A stretch of 64,000 bases of DNA from Franzmannia pantelleriensis (GTDB taxonomy: Bacteria > Pseudomonadota > Gammaproteobacteria > Pseudomonadales > Halomonadaceae), in the NCBI RefSeq assembly GCF_900102875.1, contig NZ_FNGH01000009.1:1-64000 (forward strand), in the 5' to 3' direction. Within the stretch, counting starts at the first letter, position 1. Each line of letters starts with the position of its first letter. The notes below the pieces were generated by a model that saw nothing but the letters and a program-made list of their open reading frames with translations, was not told the DNA's origin and made no database searches. The translations under genes were made by a program, and so were the position numbers. Shown one piece after another: positions 48,374 through 57,595 of the stretch.

Positions 48374-48411
48374 TTGACGTGCGTTTCCAGAGCAATCTAT
48401 ATTCTAGACAA
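48374..48411 (+). promoter_or_regulatory. chrA promoter with overlapping candidate GntR operator
   Basis: TTGACG (48374-48379) and TATATT (48398-48403) are spaced by 18 bp. TTCTAGACAA at 48402-48411, an imperfect palindrome of the kind bound by FCD-type GntR regulators, overlaps the -10 region. Repression of the rightward genes by the divergent regulator is inferred. Confidence 0.45.
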
Positions 48412-48497
48412 AATAATCGATTTTTTAACAACAAGAGCACTTTTAATGAATAAATCCTACTGCAGCGCTCAATTACAGCATAGTGACGAGGTCATCG

Positions 48498-49082
48498 ATG
48501 TCCGGCTCCACCGCTGACACGCCTGCTCGCGCTCGCCAGCGCGACCTGTTCATGGCCTTCCTGCGCATCGGCCTGCTCGGCTTCGGCGGCGGCCCCGCGA
48601 TGATTCCCCTCGTCCAGCAGGAGGTGGTCAAGCGCCACGCCTGGCTCGATGACGAGGAGTTCGCCGACATCCTGGCCATCGCCAATACCCTGCCCGGCCC
48701 CATTGCCACCAAGATGCCCGGCTATATCGGCTACCGCGTCGGCGGCGTCGCCGGCTGCATCAACGCCGTGCTGGCGGTGATCCTGCCCACCATCCTTGCC
48801 ATGATCGTCCTGCTCGGCGTGTTCAGCCGCTATCGCGATGTCGCCTGGATTCAAGGCATGGGCCAGGGCGTGGTGCCGGTGGTGATGGTGATGATGGGCC
48901 AATTGGCCTGGGACTTCCTCAACAAGTCACAGCTGGTGCTGGGCTGGCTCATCAGCCTGACCATGGCGGCCGTCGCCGGCGTGCTGATCTACCTGCTCGG
49001 CGTGCATCCCGGCTGGGTGGTCGGCGGCATCCTGGCGGCAGCGCTGCTGCGCCCGGTACCCAAGCAGGAGGCCACCTCATGA
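48498..49082 (+). CDS. Chromate-transporter-family protein, first half (ChrA N-type)
   Basis: A 194-residue membrane protein; ATG 48498 follows GAGG. It has LRIGLLGFGGGPAMIPLVQQ, the CHR signature, then ANTLPGPIATKMPGYIGYRV and four to five hydrophobic helices. Short CHR proteins are encoded as N/C pairs that form one antiparallel transporter. The family includes chromate exporters, but many single-operon members have other or unknown anion substrates. Here the neighbours are carboxylate transporters, so chromate as substrate is doubtful. It overlaps the second half by 4 bp. Confidence 0.85.
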   Translation: MSGSTADTPARARQRDLFMAFLRIGLLGFGGGPAMIPLVQQEVVKRHAWLDDEEFADILAIANTLPGPIATKMPGYIGYRVGGVAGCINAVLAVILPTILAMIVLLGVFSRYRDVAWIQGMGQGVVPVVMVMMGQLAWDFLNKSQLVLGWLISLTMAAVAGVLIYLLGVHPGWVVGGILAAALLRPVPKQEATS

Positions 49083-49609
49083 TCTATTGGGAGCTGTTCC
49101 TGGCCTTCTTCATTCCCAACATCATCGGCTACGGCGGCGGCCCGGCGATCATCCCGTTGATCGAAGCCGAAGTGGTCGGCCGCTACGGCTGGATGGGCGC
49201 CCAGGAATTCGCCGAAACCCTGGCACTGGGCAACGCCCTGCCCAGCCCCATCGCCACCAAGATGGCCGGCTACGTGGGCTATGACGTGGCCGGGATCGGC
49301 GGCGCCGTGGTCGCGGTATTCGCCACCGTGGTGCCGTCCCTGCTGCTGATGCTCGGCGCCCTGGGCCTGCTCTATCGCCACCGCGAGTCACCGCGGGTCA
49401 AGCGCATGAGCCAGTGGGTGCGCCCGGTGATCGCGTTGATGATGGCCTGGCTGACCTGGAGTTTCTTCAGCGAAGGCATCGACAGCGCCGGCCTGCTCCA
49501 CACGCTGCTGATCGCCGCGGTAGCCGCCGTGGCGCTGCTAAGGTTTCGCGCCCATCCGGCCTTCGTGGTGCTCGGTGCGCTGGTTTATGGAGGATTGTTT
49601 CTGGGCTGA
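49079..49609 (+). CDS. Chromate-transporter-family protein, second half (ChrA C-type)
   Basis: A 176-residue partner of the preceding protein, with the same CHR signature: NIIGYGGGPAIIPLIEAEVV and GNALPSPIATKMAGYVGYDV, then four to five hydrophobic helices. ATGA overlap with the first half implies coupled, equimolar synthesis of the heterodimer. The terminal helices end in ALVYGGLFLG. The substrate is not deducible; see the companion gene. Confidence 0.85.
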   Translation: MIYWELFLAFFIPNIIGYGGGPAIIPLIEAEVVGRYGWMGAQEFAETLALGNALPSPIATKMAGYVGYDVAGIGGAVVAVFATVVPSLLLMLGALGLLYRHRESPRVKRMSQWVRPVIALMMAWLTWSFFSEGIDSAGLLHTLLIAAVAAVALLRFRAHPAFVVLGALVYGGLFLG

Positions 49610-49719
49610 GACGCCCGACGTAACGACACAATAACCCGACAACGGGATCACGCGCTCACTCGCCGCCGGCGCAGCCGGTGTATCACCAACACATCACCAC
49701 AATATAAAAGGTGTTCAAC

Positions 49720-50700
49720 ATGACGCGTTCGAAGCTGACTCTCACCACCGCCATTGCCGCTGTCGGCCTGGCTTCCAGCCTGGCCTTCACCAGCACCGCC
49801 CAGGCCGACTATCCCGAGCAGGATATCCGGCTGGTCATTCCCTATGGTCCGGGCGGCGCCACCGATATCATTTTCCGTCTGATCTCCCAGGAAGCCGAGC
49901 AGTACCTGGGTGAGTCGATCGTGCCGGTCAACATGGCCGGTGCCGGCGCTACGATCGGTTCGCGCAATGTGCTGGAATCCGACCCGGACGGCTACACCCT
50001 GCTCGGCAGCCACGACACCATCGCGCTGTCCAAGCTGGCTGGCACCGTCGACTACTCCTACGACGCCTTCGAGCCGATCGCCCTGCTGACCCAGACCATC
50101 AATATCCCCACCGCGCATGCCAATCATGAGGTGCAGAGCGCCGACGAGATCGCCGAGTACGTGCGCGAGAATCCGGGTCAGGTGCGTTTCAGCATGATCC
50201 CGAGTTCCACCGACCACTTCTTCTGGGCACAGTTCTTCCAGGAGGCCGGCATCGACATGGCCGATGTGCGCCTGGTGGGCTACCCGGACACCGGCGAGCA
50301 GGTTTCGGCGCTGATGGCCGAAGAGATCGATTTCGCGATGTTCAACCTGCCGTCCGGCGGTTCGTTCTTCGAAGATGGCACCTTCCGCCCGCTGGGCATC
50401 GCCCATCCCGAGCGACTCGACAGCCTGTCCGATGTGCCGACGCTGCGTGAACTCGGCATCGAGATGGACCACTCCACCAGCCGCGGCATCTTCGCGCCCA
50501 AGGGCACGCCGCAGGAGATTCAGGACACCATCGCCGACGCCTATGGGCAGGCATTGGAGAACGAGGAAGTGCGGAGTCGCATCGAGAACGAATTCGGCTC
50601 GGTGGTGCGCTTCCTGGCCGGTGACGACTACCTCGAGTTCCTCGACGAGAACGAAGCGGCGCTCTCCGCCGCCGCCGAGAACATCGACTTCCAGAACTGA
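49720..50700 (+). CDS. TctC-family periplasmic substrate-binding protein (first TTT system)
   Basis: A 326-residue extracytoplasmic receptor of a tripartite tricarboxylate transporter. The signal peptide ends AQA-DYPEQ (about residue 29). The family signature IRLVIPYGPGGATDIIFRL, with the first ligand loop, and NMAGAGATIGSRNVLES follow. A Bug-type Asp that binds carboxylates through water is expected in the second loop (STDHFF region). The substrate is probably a di- or tricarboxylate but is not known. It is the first of seven genes running to 57524. Confidence 0.92.
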   Translation: MTRSKLTLTTAIAAVGLASSLAFTSTAQADYPEQDIRLVIPYGPGGATDIIFRLISQEAEQYLGESIVPVNMAGAGATIGSRNVLESDPDGYTLLGSHDTIALSKLAGTVDYSYDAFEPIALLTQTINIPTAHANHEVQSADEIAEYVRENPGQVRFSMIPSSTDHFFWAQFFQEAGIDMADVRLVGYPDTGEQVSALMAEEIDFAMFNLPSGGSFFEDGTFRPLGIAHPERLDSLSDVPTLRELGIEMDHSTSRGIFAPKGTPQEIQDTIADAYGQALENEEVRSRIENEFGSVVRFLAGDDYLEFLDENEAALSAAAENIDFQN

Positions 50701-50749
50701 GTGAATTCCTCGCCCCGGCTGACCGGGGCGAGGATCGGGAGATATCTCG

Positions 50750-51220
50750 ATGTTAACGCTTACCAAGGACCGCGCCCTGGCGCTGGTCCTGCTATTGATC
50801 ATTGCCGTGATGTGGGTCGAGTCGGGCAATATCCGCCCGCCCACGTCCTGGCAGCCTTACGGTTCGGCGCTGTTTCCGCGCATCCTGCTGGTGGTGACCG
50901 GTCTACTGTCGCTACTGATCCTGGTCCGCTCGCTGATCGCCGGCCCCGGTGAGAGAAACGCGCCGCGGCGCAGCTTCGGCGAGTGGCTGGCCCATAACCG
51001 CACGGTGCTCGTACTGTTCGCGCTATTCGGCCTATATGCCGCACTGCTGCCAATCCTCGGCTATATCGTCGCCACCCTGGCCTTCCTGGTGACCTCACTG
51101 GGACTGCTGCTGGGGATCGATTCCCGCCGCAAGTGGATCATCAATCTCGCCGTCAGCTGCACCCTGGTGCCGCTGGTGTTCGTGATCTTCCGCTTCGGCC
51201 TCAATGTCTGGCTGCCCTAA
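50750..51220 (+). CDS. TctB-family small membrane subunit (first TTT system)
   Basis: A 156-residue protein with four hydrophobic helices: LALVLLLIIAVMWVESGNI; AALFPRILLVVT-like second helix, LVLFALFGLYAALLPILGY and ATLAFLVTSLGLLLGI. The charged cytoplasmic loop and C-terminal helix are typical of TctB (DUF1468). It partners TctA in sodium-coupled uptake. It lies 49 bp after tctC and 16 bp before tctA. Confidence 0.9.
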   Translation: MLTLTKDRALALVLLLIIAVMWVESGNIRPPTSWQPYGSALFPRILLVVTGLLSLLILVRSLIAGPGERNAPRRSFGEWLAHNRTVLVLFALFGLYAALLPILGYIVATLAFLVTSLGLLLGIDSRRKWIINLAVSCTLVPLVFVIFRFGLNVWLP

Positions 51221-51236
51221 CGCCTGGGAGTACTAG

Positions 51237-52751
51237 ATGGCGGATTTCTTTCTACAGGCCCTTGGCCAGGTCAGCAGCCCTTCGGTACTGGCGCTGATCA
51301 TCATCGGCGTGCTGTTCGGCATCATCGGCGGCAGCATTCCGGGCTTCACCGTGACCATGGCAATCCTGGTGGTGTTTCCCTTCACCTTCGCCATGGACCC
51401 GGTCAGCGGCGTCTCGCTGATGGTCGGGGTATTCGTCGGCGGCTACTCCGGTGGCATCGTTTCCGGCGTGATGCTCGGCATTCCCGGCACGCCGTCGTCG
51501 ATCACCACCGTCTATGACGGCTACCCGATGGCCCAGAAGGGCGAACCCGGCCGCGCCCTGGGCATCGGCGTGGCGGCCTCGTTCATCGGCACCCTGATCA
51601 GCGTAGCGGTGCTGGTGTTCTTCGGCCCGCTGATTGCCAGCTTCAGCATGAACTTCCGGCCCTGGGAGATCACTGCACTGATCGTGTTCGCCCTGACCCT
51701 GGTCGCCGGGCTCTCCAACGGAGCCCTACTCAAGGGGCTACTGGCCGCCGCCCTGGGGCTGCTGATCACCACCGTGGGCTACGACCGCAACAGCAATCTG
51801 CGCTTCGACTTCGGCATCCCCGCGCTGGGCTCGGGCTTCGAGATCCTGCCGGTGATGATCGGCATCTTTGCCTTCTCGCAGCTGATGGGCAACCTCGAGA
51901 AGCTCCGCGACGATCAGGGCAAGGCCAAGGGCGTCGATACCAATGTCACGATTCCCTACGGCCGCATCGCCAAGGACATGGCCGGCCAGAAACTCAACAC
52001 CCTGCGCTCGGCGCTGATAGGTAGCCTGGTCGGCGCGCTGCCCGGCACCGGCGGCACCGTGGCCAACTTCATCAGCTACGATCAGGCCAAGAAGTTTTCC
52101 CGCCAGCCTGAGACCTTCGGTACCGGCACGCCCAGCGGTATCGTCGCCTCGGAAGCCTCCAACAGTGCGGTGGCCGGCGGCGCCTTCGTGCCAACCCTGG
52201 CGCTGGGCATCCCCGGCGACCTGCCGATGGCGATCATGATGGGCGTGCTGATCCTGCACGGGATTACCCCGGGACCACTGATGTTCGAGCAGAATCCGAT
52301 ACTGGTCGGCGCCATCTACGCCAGCCTGCTGATCGGCGCGGTGATCATGGTGCTCTGCCAGCTTCTGCTGGTGCGCTGGTTCGCCAAGATCTCGCTGATC
52401 CCCCAGGAAGTCCTGGTTCCCGTGGTACTGATGCTGTGCGCCATCGGCTCCTACGCGCTGAACAACAACCTGTTCGATATCTGGGTGCTGTTCGTGTTCG
52501 GGGTGATCGGCTACCTGCTGTGGAAGGCCGAGGTGCCGCTGACACCGCTGATCCTCGGCGTGGTGCTGGGCAACAACCTGGAGCGCCAGCTATTTCGCGC
52601 CCTGGAACTCGACGACAGCTGGATGACCTTCCTGACCCGGCCGCTATCGGCGCTGTTCCTGGCCCTGGCCGTAGCCTCAGTGATCTTCTCGCTCTATCAG
52701 GACCGCAAGATTCAACGCAACCGACAACAGGCCCAGGTCAACGACGCCTGA
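51237..52751 (+). CDS. TctA-family large membrane subunit (first TTT system)
   Basis: A 504-residue polytopic transporter of about 11-12 helices. The TctA signatures are visible in both repeats: IIGGSIPGFTVTMAILVVFP, SGVMLGIPGTPSSITTVYDG, and GALPGTGGTVANFISYDQAK with VPTLALGIPGDLPMAIMMG. It imports the substrate bound by TctC using a sodium or proton gradient. The following gene is a gamma-glutamyltransferase homologue 19 bp away, suggesting linked uptake and processing. Confidence 0.95.
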   Translation: MADFFLQALGQVSSPSVLALIIIGVLFGIIGGSIPGFTVTMAILVVFPFTFAMDPVSGVSLMVGVFVGGYSGGIVSGVMLGIPGTPSSITTVYDGYPMAQKGEPGRALGIGVAASFIGTLISVAVLVFFGPLIASFSMNFRPWEITALIVFALTLVAGLSNGALLKGLLAAALGLLITTVGYDRNSNLRFDFGIPALGSGFEILPVMIGIFAFSQLMGNLEKLRDDQGKAKGVDTNVTIPYGRIAKDMAGQKLNTLRSALIGSLVGALPGTGGTVANFISYDQAKKFSRQPETFGTGTPSGIVASEASNSAVAGGAFVPTLALGIPGDLPMAIMMGVLILHGITPGPLMFEQNPILVGAIYASLLIGAVIMVLCQLLLVRWFAKISLIPQEVLVPVVLMLCAIGSYALNNNLFDIWVLFVFGVIGYLLWKAEVPLTPLILGVVLGNNLERQLFRALELDDSWMTFLTRPLSALFLALAVASVIFSLYQDRKIQRNRQQAQVNDA

Positions 52752-52770
52752 GCCGATCCAAGGAGTTCCT

Positions 52771-54378
52771 ATGCAGCACGATGCGCTTTACTATCCCAGC
52801 CCCTCGCGGCGCATGGCCACCTTCGGCACCCGCGGCATGGTCGCCACCTCCCAGCCGCTCGCCGCCCAGGTCGGCATGAGCATACTCCAGCAGGGCGGTA
52901 ATGCGGTGGATGCCGCGATTGCCAGTGCCGCGGCGCTGACCGTGGTCGAGCCCACCTCCAACGGGCTCGGCAGCGACGTCTTTGCCATCGTCTGGATCGA
53001 CGGCAAGCTGCACGGCCTCAACGCCAGTGGCCCGGCCCCCCAGGCCGCCACCATCGAGGCGATGAAAGCGCTGGGTCACGACAGCGTGCCCAATCACGGC
53101 CTGCTGCCGGTCACTGTGCCCGGCGCCCCGGCCGCCTGGGCAGCGCTGTCCGAGCGCTTCGGCAAGCTGCCCTTCGCCGACCTGCTGGCACCGGCCGTGG
53201 CGCTGGCCGAGGAGGGCTTTGCGGTATCCCCGATCATTCACCAGATGTGGGACGAAGCCTTCCATAGCTACTCGACCTACGACGATGCCGCCTTCAAGCC
53301 GTGGTTCGACACCTTCGCCCCGAATGGCCGCGCGCCCCAGCCGGGCGAGCGCTGGTCGTCGCCGGGCCATGCCAGCTCGCTGCGCGCCATCGCCGAAACC
53401 AAGGGTCGCGCCTTCTACGAGGGTGAGCTGGCCGAGAAGATCGATGCCTTCTTCCGTGAACACGGCGGGCTGCTGCGCAAGGAGGACCTGGCACGCTTCG
53501 AGCCGGAGTGGGTCGATCCGATCAGCGTGCGCTACAAGGGCCACGATATCTGGGAAATTCCGCCCAACGGCAGCGGCCTGATCGTGCTCCAGGCGCTGGG
53601 CATGCTGGAGCGCATGGGCCCGGAAGGCCGCGACCCGGTGGAGACCCTGCACCGTCGCATCGAGGCCACCAAGCTGGCCTACGTCGATGGCTTTGCCCAC
53701 GTCACCGAGCAGAGCGCCATGCAGCCTAGCGTCGAACAGATGCTCGATGACGGCTATCTCAAAGCCCGCGCCGGACTGATCGGCGAGCAGGCCGTCGACC
53801 CGATCCACGGCAACCCGCTCTCCGGCGGCACGGTGTACCTGGCTACCGCCGATGGCGATGGCAACATGGTGTCGTTCATCCAGAGCAACTTCAAAGGCTT
53901 CGGCTCGGGCATCGTGATCCCCGGCACCGGCATCAGCCTGCAAAACCGTGGCTGGTCGTTCTCGCTGGACCCCGAGCACCCCAATGCCCTGGCCCCAGGC
54001 AAGCGCACCTACCACACCATCATCCCTGGCTTTATCACCAAGGATGGTCAGGCGGTGGGGCCGTTCGGCGTGATGGGCGGCTACATGCAGCCACAAGGAC
54101 ACGTGCAGGTGATTACCGGCATGCTCGAGGATCACCTCAATCCCCAGGCAGCGCTAGACATGCCGCGCTGGAAGTGGACCAAGGGCAAGACCGTCGAGGT
54201 CGAGCCGCACTTCCCCGACCACCTCGCTCAGGCCCTGGCGCGGCGCGGTCACGAGATCGTCAAGGTCGCCGATCCGATCAGCTTCGGCCGCGGCCAGATC
54301 ATCCTGCGCGACAGCACCAGTGGCGTACTCAGCGGCGGCACCGAGCCGCGCACCGACGGGGCCGTCGTGCCCTGGTAA
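52771..54378 (+). CDS. Gamma-glutamyltransferase-family hydrolase
   Basis: A 535-residue Ntn-hydrolase homologue. It has GMVATSQPLAAQVGMSILQQ, GGNAVDAAIASAAALTVVEP, GLGSDVFAIVW in place of the usual GIGGGGF, and the self-processing region around SGGTVYLATADGDGNMVSFI, where the Thr would be the N-terminal nucleophile of the small subunit. GTGISLQNRGWSFSLDP follows. There is no signal peptide, so it is probably cytoplasmic, unlike classical periplasmic GGT. The family includes acylases and amide-cleaving enzymes as well as gamma-glutamyl enzymes. Its position between two TTT systems suggests that it processes an imported conjugated carboxylate. Confidence 0.88.
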   Translation: MQHDALYYPSPSRRMATFGTRGMVATSQPLAAQVGMSILQQGGNAVDAAIASAAALTVVEPTSNGLGSDVFAIVWIDGKLHGLNASGPAPQAATIEAMKALGHDSVPNHGLLPVTVPGAPAAWAALSERFGKLPFADLLAPAVALAEEGFAVSPIIHQMWDEAFHSYSTYDDAAFKPWFDTFAPNGRAPQPGERWSSPGHASSLRAIAETKGRAFYEGELAEKIDAFFREHGGLLRKEDLARFEPEWVDPISVRYKGHDIWEIPPNGSGLIVLQALGMLERMGPEGRDPVETLHRRIEATKLAYVDGFAHVTEQSAMQPSVEQMLDDGYLKARAGLIGEQAVDPIHGNPLSGGTVYLATADGDGNMVSFIQSNFKGFGSGIVIPGTGISLQNRGWSFSLDPEHPNALAPGKRTYHTIIPGFITKDGQAVGPFGVMGGYMQPQGHVQVITGMLEDHLNPQAALDMPRWKWTKGKTVEVEPHFPDHLAQALARRGHEIVKVADPISFGRGQIILRDSTSGVLSGGTEPRTDGAVVPW

Positions 54379-54439
54379 CCCAGCAGTTCCGGGCCCGGCG
54401 CCTGCCGGGCCTCTCCTTGACCACAACCGGAGAAGCAAG

Positions 54440-55435
54440 ATGCCGACACCTAACAACCCCAATGTCGCCTCGCGCCATCCCCTTACCCTGGCCACCGCGG
54501 CCCTGGCCGGCGTCGGCCTGGCGCTGGGCGGCCTCGCCACCAGCGCCCACGCTGACGACTACCCCGACAGTGCGGTGGAATTCATCGTGCCCTGGGCGCC
54601 GGGCGGCGGCAGCGACGTGCTGATGCGCCTGATGTCCAACCACATCGAGCCACACCTCGGCCAACCGATGCCGGTGATCAACATGCCCGGCGTCAGCGGC
54701 ACCACTGGCCTTGCCGACCTCGCCGACCGCGACAACGACGGCTATACCGTCGGTCAGGTCCACGACGGCTTCATGGTTTCCCATCATACCGGCCTGACCG
54801 AGTACAATTGGGACAACTACGCGCCGATCGCCGCGATCACTGCCTCACCGCAGTACGTGACCGTCAGCGCCGACAGCCCCTGGGAGACCTTCGAGGAGTT
54901 CGTCGAGTATGCCCAGGACAACCCCGGCGAAATTCGTTTCGGCGTGACCCTCGGCGGCGTGCCCCACATCCACGGCGCCATGATCGAAGAGGCCGAGGAC
55001 CTGTCGTTCCGCTACGTTGGCTTCGAAGGCACCGGCGAGCGCATCCGCGCCCTGGTCGGCGGGCATATCGACGCGGCGATGGGTGATATTGCCTCGAGCC
55101 TGCAGTTCGTCGAGAACGACGATCTGCGCTTCCTGGCCGTCGGCCACACCGAGCGCATGGAGCAGACCCCCGACGTGCCGACCTTTGCCGAGCTCGGTTA
55201 CGACAATCTCAACCTGTCGATCCTGCGCGGACTGATCGCTCCCCTTGGCACCCCCGAGGATCGCATCGAGGTGCTGGCCGCCGCGATCGAGGCCATGGCC
55301 GCGGAAGAGGAGTTCGTGACCCGCGTCAACAACGCCGGCGCCGAGGTGCAGTTCATGGGGACCGACGAATACCGTGACCACCTCGAAACCCTCGATGCCA
55401 CCATCGAGCGTCTGGCAGGGAACCTGCAGCAATGA
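54440..55435 (+). CDS. TctC-family periplasmic substrate-binding protein (second TTT system)
   Basis: A 331-residue receptor. The signal peptide ends SAHA-DDYPD (about residue 38). The ligand loops are VEFIVPWAPGGGSDVLMRLM and MPGVSGTTGLADLADRDNDG. It is clearly paralogous to, but well diverged from, the receptor at 49720, so a different carboxylate is likely. Its stop overlaps the tctB start as ATGA. Confidence 0.92.
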   Translation: MPTPNNPNVASRHPLTLATAALAGVGLALGGLATSAHADDYPDSAVEFIVPWAPGGGSDVLMRLMSNHIEPHLGQPMPVINMPGVSGTTGLADLADRDNDGYTVGQVHDGFMVSHHTGLTEYNWDNYAPIAAITASPQYVTVSADSPWETFEEFVEYAQDNPGEIRFGVTLGGVPHIHGAMIEEAEDLSFRYVGFEGTGERIRALVGGHIDAAMGDIASSLQFVENDDLRFLAVGHTERMEQTPDVPTFAELGYDNLNLSILRGLIAPLGTPEDRIEVLAAAIEAMAAEEEFVTRVNNAGAEVQFMGTDEYRDHLETLDATIERLAGNLQQ

Positions 55436-55971
55436 GTGGGACGTCCTCCGACTCCCGGCCGCAAGGCCGGGAGCCCGTCCCTCACGGCGAGCGCGCCAAG
55501 GCGGTGGGGCATATCGTCTTCAACCTGGCGCTGCTGGGCATTGCCGTGATGATGTTCGTGCACGCCGGCGGGCTGCCGTCATCGGCCTGGGAGCCGATCG
55601 GCTCGGGCAGTTTCCCGCGCCTGATGCTGGCCCTCCTGGCGCTACTCAGCGTGCTCATGATCATCAAGGAAGCAGCCAAGCTGCGCCATACCTCGGCACT
55701 ACCCAGCGGCAGCGTCGGCGACTGGGTGTGGCGACATCGCCTGGCGTTTGGCGTGCTGGGGTTGTTTACCCTCTACGCCATCGCCATGCCGCTGGTCGGC
55801 TTCCGCTGGGCTACGCTGCCCTTCGTGCTCGCTTGCCAGGTGCTGCTGGGAGCGCGTCGCCCGCGCCAGCTGGCGATTGCCGCGGCCATCGCACTGTTCA
55901 TGTCGGTGGGCCTCGACGCCCTGTTCCGCCACGTGTTCACCATTTCCCTGCCGCGCGGCGCGCTGCTGTAA
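55432..55971 (+). CDS. TctB-family small membrane subunit (second TTT system)
   Basis: A 179-residue protein with a soluble N-terminal stretch, then four hydrophobic helices (HIVFNLALLGIAVMMFVHAG; FPRLMLALLALLSVLMIIKE; LGLFTLYAIAMPLVGFRWAT; the last before HVFTISLPRGALL). Typical DUF1468/TctB. Translationally coupled to tctC upstream and 47 bp from tctA. Confidence 0.88.
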   Translation: MSGTSSDSRPQGREPVPHGERAKAVGHIVFNLALLGIAVMMFVHAGGLPSSAWEPIGSGSFPRLMLALLALLSVLMIIKEAAKLRHTSALPSGSVGDWVWRHRLAFGVLGLFTLYAIAMPLVGFRWATLPFVLACQVLLGARRPRQLAIAAAIALFMSVGLDALFRHVFTISLPRGALL

Positions 55972-56018
55972 GCCGTGCGGTGCTCGATGCATTCAATCGC
56001 TGACCCAGGAATCCGCTC

Positions 56019-57524
56019 ATGATGGAATCCATTCTGGCAGGGGCCGATCAGCTGTTTACCCTGCCCACCATGCTGACCATGCTGGTGGGGGTGGTGGCCG
56101 GAGTGATCACCGCGGCCATTCCCGGCTTCACCATCACCATGGCCATCGTGCTGGCGCTACCGCTGACCTTTACCATGCCGGCCCTGCAGGGGGTCGCCAC
56201 CCTGCTGGCGGTTTATATCGGCGGTTACACCGGCGGCATGATCAGCGCCGCGCTGCTGGGCATCCCCGGTACGCCGTCGGCACTGGCCACCACCTTCGAC
56301 GCCTATCCCATGGCACGCCGCGGCGAGCCCGGCCGCGCCCTGGCCATCGGCATCTGGGCCTCGTTCTTCGGCACCCTGATCAGTTCCATCGTACTGATCA
56401 TCGCCGCTCCACCGCTGGCCATGATTGCCGTAAAGCTCGGCGCCTGGGAGTACTTCGCACTGGTGGTGTTCGCCCTGACCATCGTTGCTAGCCTGGTCGG
56501 CAAGTCGATGCTGCGCGGCCTGCTGGCCGGCGCCCTCGGCCTGATCATCGCCACGGTGGGCGCTGACCCGCTGATGGGGGTGACGCGCTTCTCGTTCGAC
56601 CTGCGCATGCTGTCGGCGGGCATTCCCTTCCTGATCGTGCTGATCGGCATCTTCGCGGTCAGCCAACTGCTGCGCGAGGTCGAGGACGCCGAGGAGGTCA
56701 AAGCCGGCAAACAGCTGATCGACAGCCGCATCAGCTTCAAGCCGTGGGCGGCGATGCGCGAGGTGCTCACCTACCCCTTCAATCTGGTGCGTTCATCGAT
56801 GGTCGGGGTCTTCATCGGTGCGGTTCCCGGCGCCGGCGGCAGCATCGCCAACCTGCTGGCCTACGATCAGGCCAAGCGCGGCTCCAAGCACCCCGAGGCC
56901 TTCGGCCAGGGCGCTAGCGAGGGGGTGATCGCCTCAGAGTCGGGCAACTCGGCGACCTCCGGCGGCGGCCTGATCCCGATGATCGCGCTGGGCATCCCCG
57001 GCAGCGCGGTGGACGCAGTGCTGATGGCGGCACTGATGGTGCACGGCATCGGCGTCGGCCCGCGGCTGATCATGGATCACGCCGACACCGTCTATGGCAT
57101 GTTCATGGCGATGTTCCTGGCCGGCGCCATGATGCTGGTGGTATGCCTGCTCAGCATGCGGTTGTTCCTCAAGGTCACCAACGTACCCAAATCGATCATC
57201 GTGCCGGTGGTACTGACCTGCTGCATGGTTGGCGCCTTCGCGCTCAACAATCGCGTCACCGATATTTACCTGCTGCTGGGCATCGGCGTCTTCGGCTATC
57301 TGCTGGCCAAGCTCGACTATCCGCTGGCACCGCTGGTACTCGGCGTGATCCTCGGCCCCATCGCCGAGACCAACCTGCGCCGCGCACTGATGACCAACGA
57401 AGACTGGACGCTGTTCTTCACCCGGCCCATCTCGCTGGCGCTGCTAACCCTGGCCGCGCTATCGATCGTGCTGGCGTTGCGCTACCGCCTCAAGCAGCGT
57501 CGACAGGGTCTGGCGCTGGACTGA
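56019..57524 (+). CDS. TctA-family large membrane subunit (second TTT system)
   Basis: A 501-residue polytopic protein. Signatures AAIPGFTITMAIVLALPLTF, AALLGIPGTPSALATTFDAY, GAVPGAGGSIANLLAYDQAK and IPMIALGIPGSAVDAVLMAA are all present. About 11-12 helices. A second in-frame ATG lies three bases downstream of the first. The last gene of the run; a perfect hairpin follows 22 bp after the stop. Confidence 0.95.
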   Translation: MMESILAGADQLFTLPTMLTMLVGVVAGVITAAIPGFTITMAIVLALPLTFTMPALQGVATLLAVYIGGYTGGMISAALLGIPGTPSALATTFDAYPMARRGEPGRALAIGIWASFFGTLISSIVLIIAAPPLAMIAVKLGAWEYFALVVFALTIVASLVGKSMLRGLLAGALGLIIATVGADPLMGVTRFSFDLRMLSAGIPFLIVLIGIFAVSQLLREVEDAEEVKAGKQLIDSRISFKPWAAMREVLTYPFNLVRSSMVGVFIGAVPGAGGSIANLLAYDQAKRGSKHPEAFGQGASEGVIASESGNSATSGGGLIPMIALGIPGSAVDAVLMAALMVHGIGVGPRLIMDHADTVYGMFMAMFLAGAMMLVVCLLSMRLFLKVTNVPKSIIVPVVLTCCMVGAFALNNRVTDIYLLLGIGVFGYLLAKLDYPLAPLVLGVILGPIAETNLRRALMTNEDWTLFFTRPISLALLTLAALSIVLALRYRLKQRRQGLALD

Positions 57525-57546
57525 CCAAACCCACCTAGCAAACGCA

Positions 57547-57574
57547 ACGAGGGGGCCCATCGGCCCCCTCGTTG
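57547..57574. terminator. Bidirectional hairpin between tctA and oadB
   Basis: AACGAGGGGGCC-CATC-GGCCCCCTCGTT is a perfect 12-bp stem with a 4-base loop, midway between convergent tctA and oadB. The U tract is short on both strands (GTT / AAC edges), but the stem strength and location make it a shared terminator. Confidence 0.8.
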
Positions 57575-57595
57575 GGTTGATAGCGATGTCTTCCG

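Noticed and set aside
48498-49609. Labelling the CHR pair as chromate resistance
   Set aside because: The family signature is clear, but the context is organic-acid transport with a GntR regulator; there is no chrB or other metal-resistance gene nearby.
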